64,000 bases of DNA, taken from NCBI RefSeq assembly GCF_012911005.2, contig NZ_WTVS01000024.1:1-64000 (forward strand), in the 5' to 3' direction. Of the stretch, positions 62,701-64,000 are shown piece by piece. Position numbers and translations under genes: made by a program. Source of the stretch: Aromatoleum toluolicum (GTDB lineage Bacteria; Pseudomonadota; Gammaproteobacteria; Burkholderiales; Rhodocyclaceae). The notes under the pieces were generated by a model, which was not told the DNA's origin, searched no databases, and worked only from the letters and a program-made list of their open reading frames with translations. How positions within the stretch are numbered: the stretch's first letter is position 1; every line of letters starts with the position of its first letter.

Positions 62701-64000
62701 GCGACGAACATGCGCCAGGCCGTGCGCACGATCGCATCGAGGCTGAAGAACGCCTCATACGGCAGGCAGGCCAGCTCGAACCCCACCTGCATCAAGCGCC
62801 GTGCCGCCGAGTTCGCAACCGCTGCGAGGTGCTGGCGCAGCAGCACCTCATCGGGCTTGCGCAACAGATCGACGATGGCGGCGCACACCGAGGGAATCAG
62901 CAGGATGCCGATCACCGCCAGCGTCCACAACCACGCCGGCGCCAGGAACGTCCATCCGCACAGCAAGACCAGCGTCAGCGCCGTCGGGACGAGGCTGCGG
63001 CGCAAGTTGTCGACCAGCTTCCACTGCGACAGCATCGACAGCGGGTTCGGCCGGCGGCAGCCGCCCTCGCCCGGGACGCGCCGCAGCAACCATCCCGCGA
63101 GTTGCCAGTCGCCCCGGATCCAGCGATGACGGCGGCTCACGTCGGCGCTGTAGCGGGAAGGATAGTCCTCGTACACCTGCACGTCGCTCAACAGCCCGGC
63201 GCGCGCGTAACAGCCTTCGAGAAGGTCGTGACTGAGGATGCGATTTTCCGGAAAGCAGCCATCCAGCGCCTGCTCGAACGCATCGACGTCGTAGATCCCC
63301 TTGCCGATGAACGAGCCTTCGCCGAACACGTCCTGATAGACGTCCGACACCGCGCGCGTGTATGGGTCGATGCCCGGTTCCCCGCCGTACAGACGCGCAT
63401 AGCGCGAGCGGTTCGTCCCCGGCAGGCTGACCGACACGCGCGGTTGCAGGATGGCATAGCCCTCGCACACGCGACATCTGTCCTTGTCGTAGCGCGCGCG
63501 ATTCAGCGGGTGCGCCAGCGCGGCGACGAGCTGCCGCGCCGTATCGCGCGGCAATTGCGTGTCCGTATCGAGGGTGATGACGTACCTCACGCCGGTCAGG
63601 ATCGCCGTATCCCCGACGACGAGCGAGAAGTGGTCGCCGGCATCATCGCGCACGCGTCCCCGCAACAACGCGTTCAGGTCCGCGAGCTTGCCGCGCTTGC
63701 GCTCATGTCCCATCCACACCCGTTCCTGCGGGTTCCAGCGCCGCGGCCGGTGGAAGAGGAAGAAGATGTCGCCCCGGATCCAGCCCTCGCCGCTGCCGTA
63801 CTTCTCGTTGAGCTCTTCGATCCGCGTCCGCGCCAACGCCATCAGCGGGCCGTCCTCGGGGAGCGACTCCTGCTGCGCGTCCAGAAAGTCGGTCAGCAGA
63901 CCGAAGTGCAGGCTTGCATCGCGATTCGCCAGAAACCTGACCTCCAGCGCCTCGACCAGATCCTCGACGTTTTGCGCACTGGTGAGCATGGTCGGGACCA
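56754..64000 (-). CDS. Cyclic beta-1,2-glucan synthase, NdvB-like (5' end outside window)
   Basis: At least 2415 residues are present and the frame runs through the end of the window. The ATG at 63989 is internal, since family-like VPT residues precede it. Order: glycosyltransferase part (RYVITLDTDTQLPRDTARQL, SHDLLEGCYARAGLLSDVQV), a membrane region (residues about 320-520), a glycoamylase-like domain (RTSPTNIGMALLANLSAYDF), carbohydrate-binding beta domains, and a C-terminal GH94-type phosphorylase region with LIGAGDWNDGMNLVG (catalytic Asp). The product makes osmoregulated periplasmic glucans. Full-length NdvB is about 2800 residues, so some 400 are missing. Confidence 0.9.
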   Translation of the reverse strand, partial: VPTMLTSAQNVEDLVEALEVRFLANRDASLHFGLLTDFLDAQQESLPEDGPLMALARTRIEELNEKYGSGEGWIRGDIFFLFHRPRRWNPQERVWMGHERKRGKLADLNALLRGRVRDDAGDHFSLVVGDTAILTGVRYVITLDTDTQLPRDTARQLVAALAHPLNRARYDKDRCRVCEGYAILQPRVSVSLPGTNRSRYARLYGGEPGIDPYTRAVSDVYQDVFGEGSFIGKGIYDVDAFEQALDGCFPENRILSHDLLEGCYARAGLLSDVQVYEDYPSRYSADVSRRHRWIRGDWQLAGWLLRRVPGEGGCRRPNPLSMLSQWKLVDNLRRSLVPTALTLVLLCGWTFLAPAWLWTLAVIGILLIPSVCAAIVDLLRKPDEVLLRQHLAAVANSAARRLMQVGFELACLPYEAFFSLDAIVRTAWRMFVARRRLLEWKPSSEVDRELAGRGRSDAAACWRSMWAGPVLAAVTAAWLVVAEPMALVVAGPILLLWFASPGIAWWISRPLARRAVALTVDQTLFLRALARRTWAFFDAFVDADDHWLPPDNYQEYRVAAVAHRTSPTNIGMALLANLSAYDFGYIPAGLLLERTANTLRTMDALERHRGHFYNWYDTQTLNPLPPLYVSTVDSGNLAGHLLTLRAGLLALADEPVLAGQLFDGLRDTLRVFAEVAESADKAAAGRLAEFRSALEAAAAAPPDTLPAAHATLTRLATGAGELAARVVASLDVGDGPAPERATKGADAQGWAQALARQCQDALDELGFLAPWLALPAATDGGEAHVAERVAEGVNPSGIPTLRALAAAGSTHAQDRMALIERLALQCGELAQMDYEFLFDKTRHLLTIGYNVQERRLDASYYDLLASEARLCSFVAIAQGQMPQESWFTLGRLLTATGGEPVLLSWSGSMFEYLMPLLVMPSYDNTLLDQTCKAAVARQIEYGAQRGVPWGISESGYNTVDMHLNYQYRAFGVPGLGLKRGLADDLVIAPYASVLALMVAPEEACVNLQRLAAEGFLGKFGFFEAIDYTPARQRRGQSHVVVRSFMAHHQGMSLLALAYLLLDRPMQLRFESDRLFQAIMLLLQERIPKATALFAHTAQLSEVRATSVAAETQIRVFNTPHTPIPEVQLLSNGRYHVMVTNAGGGYSRWKDLAVTRWREDGTCDNRGTFCYVREVTGGAGGEFWSAAYQPTLKRPAMYEAIFSEGRAEFRRRDAVTGGDGDFETYTEIVVSPEDDIELRRVRITNRSGLRREVEVTSYAEVVIAPPAADALHPAFSNLFVQTEILRERCAILCTRRPRSAGEQVPWMLHLMAVHGADVGEASYETDRLRFIGRTRSAVDPLAMGESGPLSGTDGSVLDPIVAIRHRIAIDPEQAVTIDIVSGISDTRDAAVSLVEKYFDRHLADRVFDLTWTHSQVVLRQLNASEADSQLHARLASSVIHANASLRADPAVLIKNRRGQSGLWGYAISGDLPIVLLQIGDSANIDLVRQLVQAHAYWRLKGLAVDLVIWNEEHSGYRQRLQEQIMGLIASGTEASVIDRPGGIFVRPAEQMSGEDRILLQSVARAIITDGRGTLVEQLDLRPLAEPRPPRFVPSRAQRIEGSSLAAPPRRDLILFNGLGGFTPDGREYVMALAPGDVTPAPWVNVLANPHFGTIVSESGAAYTWSENAHEYRVTPWHNDPVSDLGGEALYLRDEETGQFWSPTPLPASAESSYVVRHGFGYSVFETRCAGIWSELCVFVALDAPVKFSVLKVRNESGRPRRLSVTGYVEWVLGDLAAKSAMHVSTEIDPRSGALYARNPYSMEFADRVAFFDVDDPTRNLSGDRTEFLGRNGTLRNPAAMSRSRLSGKVGAALDPCGAIQVNFELGDGQERDIVFRLGAGRNVEDAGKLVQRFRGSLAARGALEAVQLHWKHTLGAVQVETPDPSVNVLTNGWLVYQTLACRIWARSGYYQSGGAFGFRDQLQDVMALIHAEPALVRAHLLLCASRQFQEGDVQHWWHPPAGRGVRTRCSDDYLWLPLAVCRYVTGTGDVAVLDEAVHFLEGRPVNPEDDSYYDLPGRSVDVDSLYQHCVRAIRHGLRFGERGLPLIGAGDWNDGMNLVGIKGKGESVWLGFFLCEVLRQFAGVARAHGDAAFAELCAEEGAQLRRNIEQHAWDGQWYRRAWFDDGTPLGSAGNVECRIDSISQSWSVLSGAGDAERSRMAMKSVDDHLVRRDYALVQLLDPPFDKSNLDPGYIRGYVPGVRENGGQYTHGAIWAAMAFAALGDGARAWELLTLINPVNHALSAQGVATYKTEPYVVAADVYALAPHIGRGGWSWYTGSAGWMYRLIVESLLGLSLAGDTLHLAPCLPADWHAYKINYRYRDTVYHIAVAQMRVGDERESGVTSVTVDGVERPDKAIPLVDDRQEHLVEVRVHAK

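Noticed and set aside
63980-64000. ATG at 63989 as true start of the glucan synthase
   Set aside because: Family-like residues (Val-Pro-Thr) precede it in frame and the glycosyltransferase domain is already under way, so the gene continues beyond the window.

Overview
The window looks like chromosomal DNA of a high-GC betaproteobacterium, most likely in the Rhodocyclales (Azoarcus/Thauera/Aromatoleum type). This is inferred from three things: the order rpsB-tsf-pyrH-frr-uppS-cdsA facing map-glnD, the dense GC-rich coding, and the mixture of polyhydroxyalkanoate, c-cytochrome and denitrification-type genes. No database search was possible. All assignments rest on motifs, gene order and recognised family signatures.

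Layout. Positions 1-7.7 kb hold the housekeeping translation/lipid cluster (minus strand) and map-glnD (plus). Positions 7.7-13.6 kb hold a YqhA-type membrane protein, a three-gene minus-strand set (polytopic membrane protein, DUF59 Fe-S factor, Crp/Fnr regulator) that resembles a nitrogen-oxide response module, a diheme cytochrome c and a CPA1 antiporter. Positions 14-25.7 kb form an envelope/stress island. It contains glycine-zipper lipoproteins, a FecR/DUF6600 protein with a long low-complexity tail, a duplicated beta/gamma-crystallin protein, a periplasmic protein with three Cys repeats, two CsbD proteins, an Anbu-type proteasome homologue with a transglutaminase-like partner, a fatty-acid desaturase, and an encapsulated-ferritin-like protein with no encapsulin gene. 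Positions 25.7-40.6 kb carry signalling genes (PAS-GGDEF, a NarL-type two-component pair, a frameshifted CheB/CheR/PAS fusion), an AsmA protein, an Mla/MCE lipid-transport operon and a phasin.

Positions 40.7-43.6 kb are a compact four-gene operon led by a tiny J-domain protein followed by three unrecognised proteins. It is flanked by two copies of the same palindrome. A collagen-like lipoprotein and two very small membrane proteins follow.

The most interesting segment is 44.9-51.3 kb. A near-perfect sigma-54 promoter, with palindromic candidate activator sites upstream, drives a secreted Asn/Gln/Ser-repeat and Gly-rich protein. Behind a terminator-like hairpin come two small secreted proteins that each carry a bacteriocin-style double-glycine motif (GLRGG). 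Between these two lies a signal-peptide-bearing C39 cysteine peptidase. Convergent to this set are an outer-membrane beta-barrel with an N-terminal coiled coil and Pro-rich linker, and a VpsR-like sigma-54 activator. The parts match the logic of the Pseudomonas Fap functional-amyloid system (FapD peptidase, FapF pore), but the fibre candidates are different. I propose a Fap-like, sigma-54-controlled fibre secretion system with periplasmic double-glycine processing.

Positions 52-64 kb hold an AI-2E-family permease, a second phasin, a small cytochrome c, cbpA-cbpM, a PHB-depolymerase-type esterase, and the 3' part of a giant cyclic beta-1,2-glucan synthase (NdvB-like) that runs off the right end.
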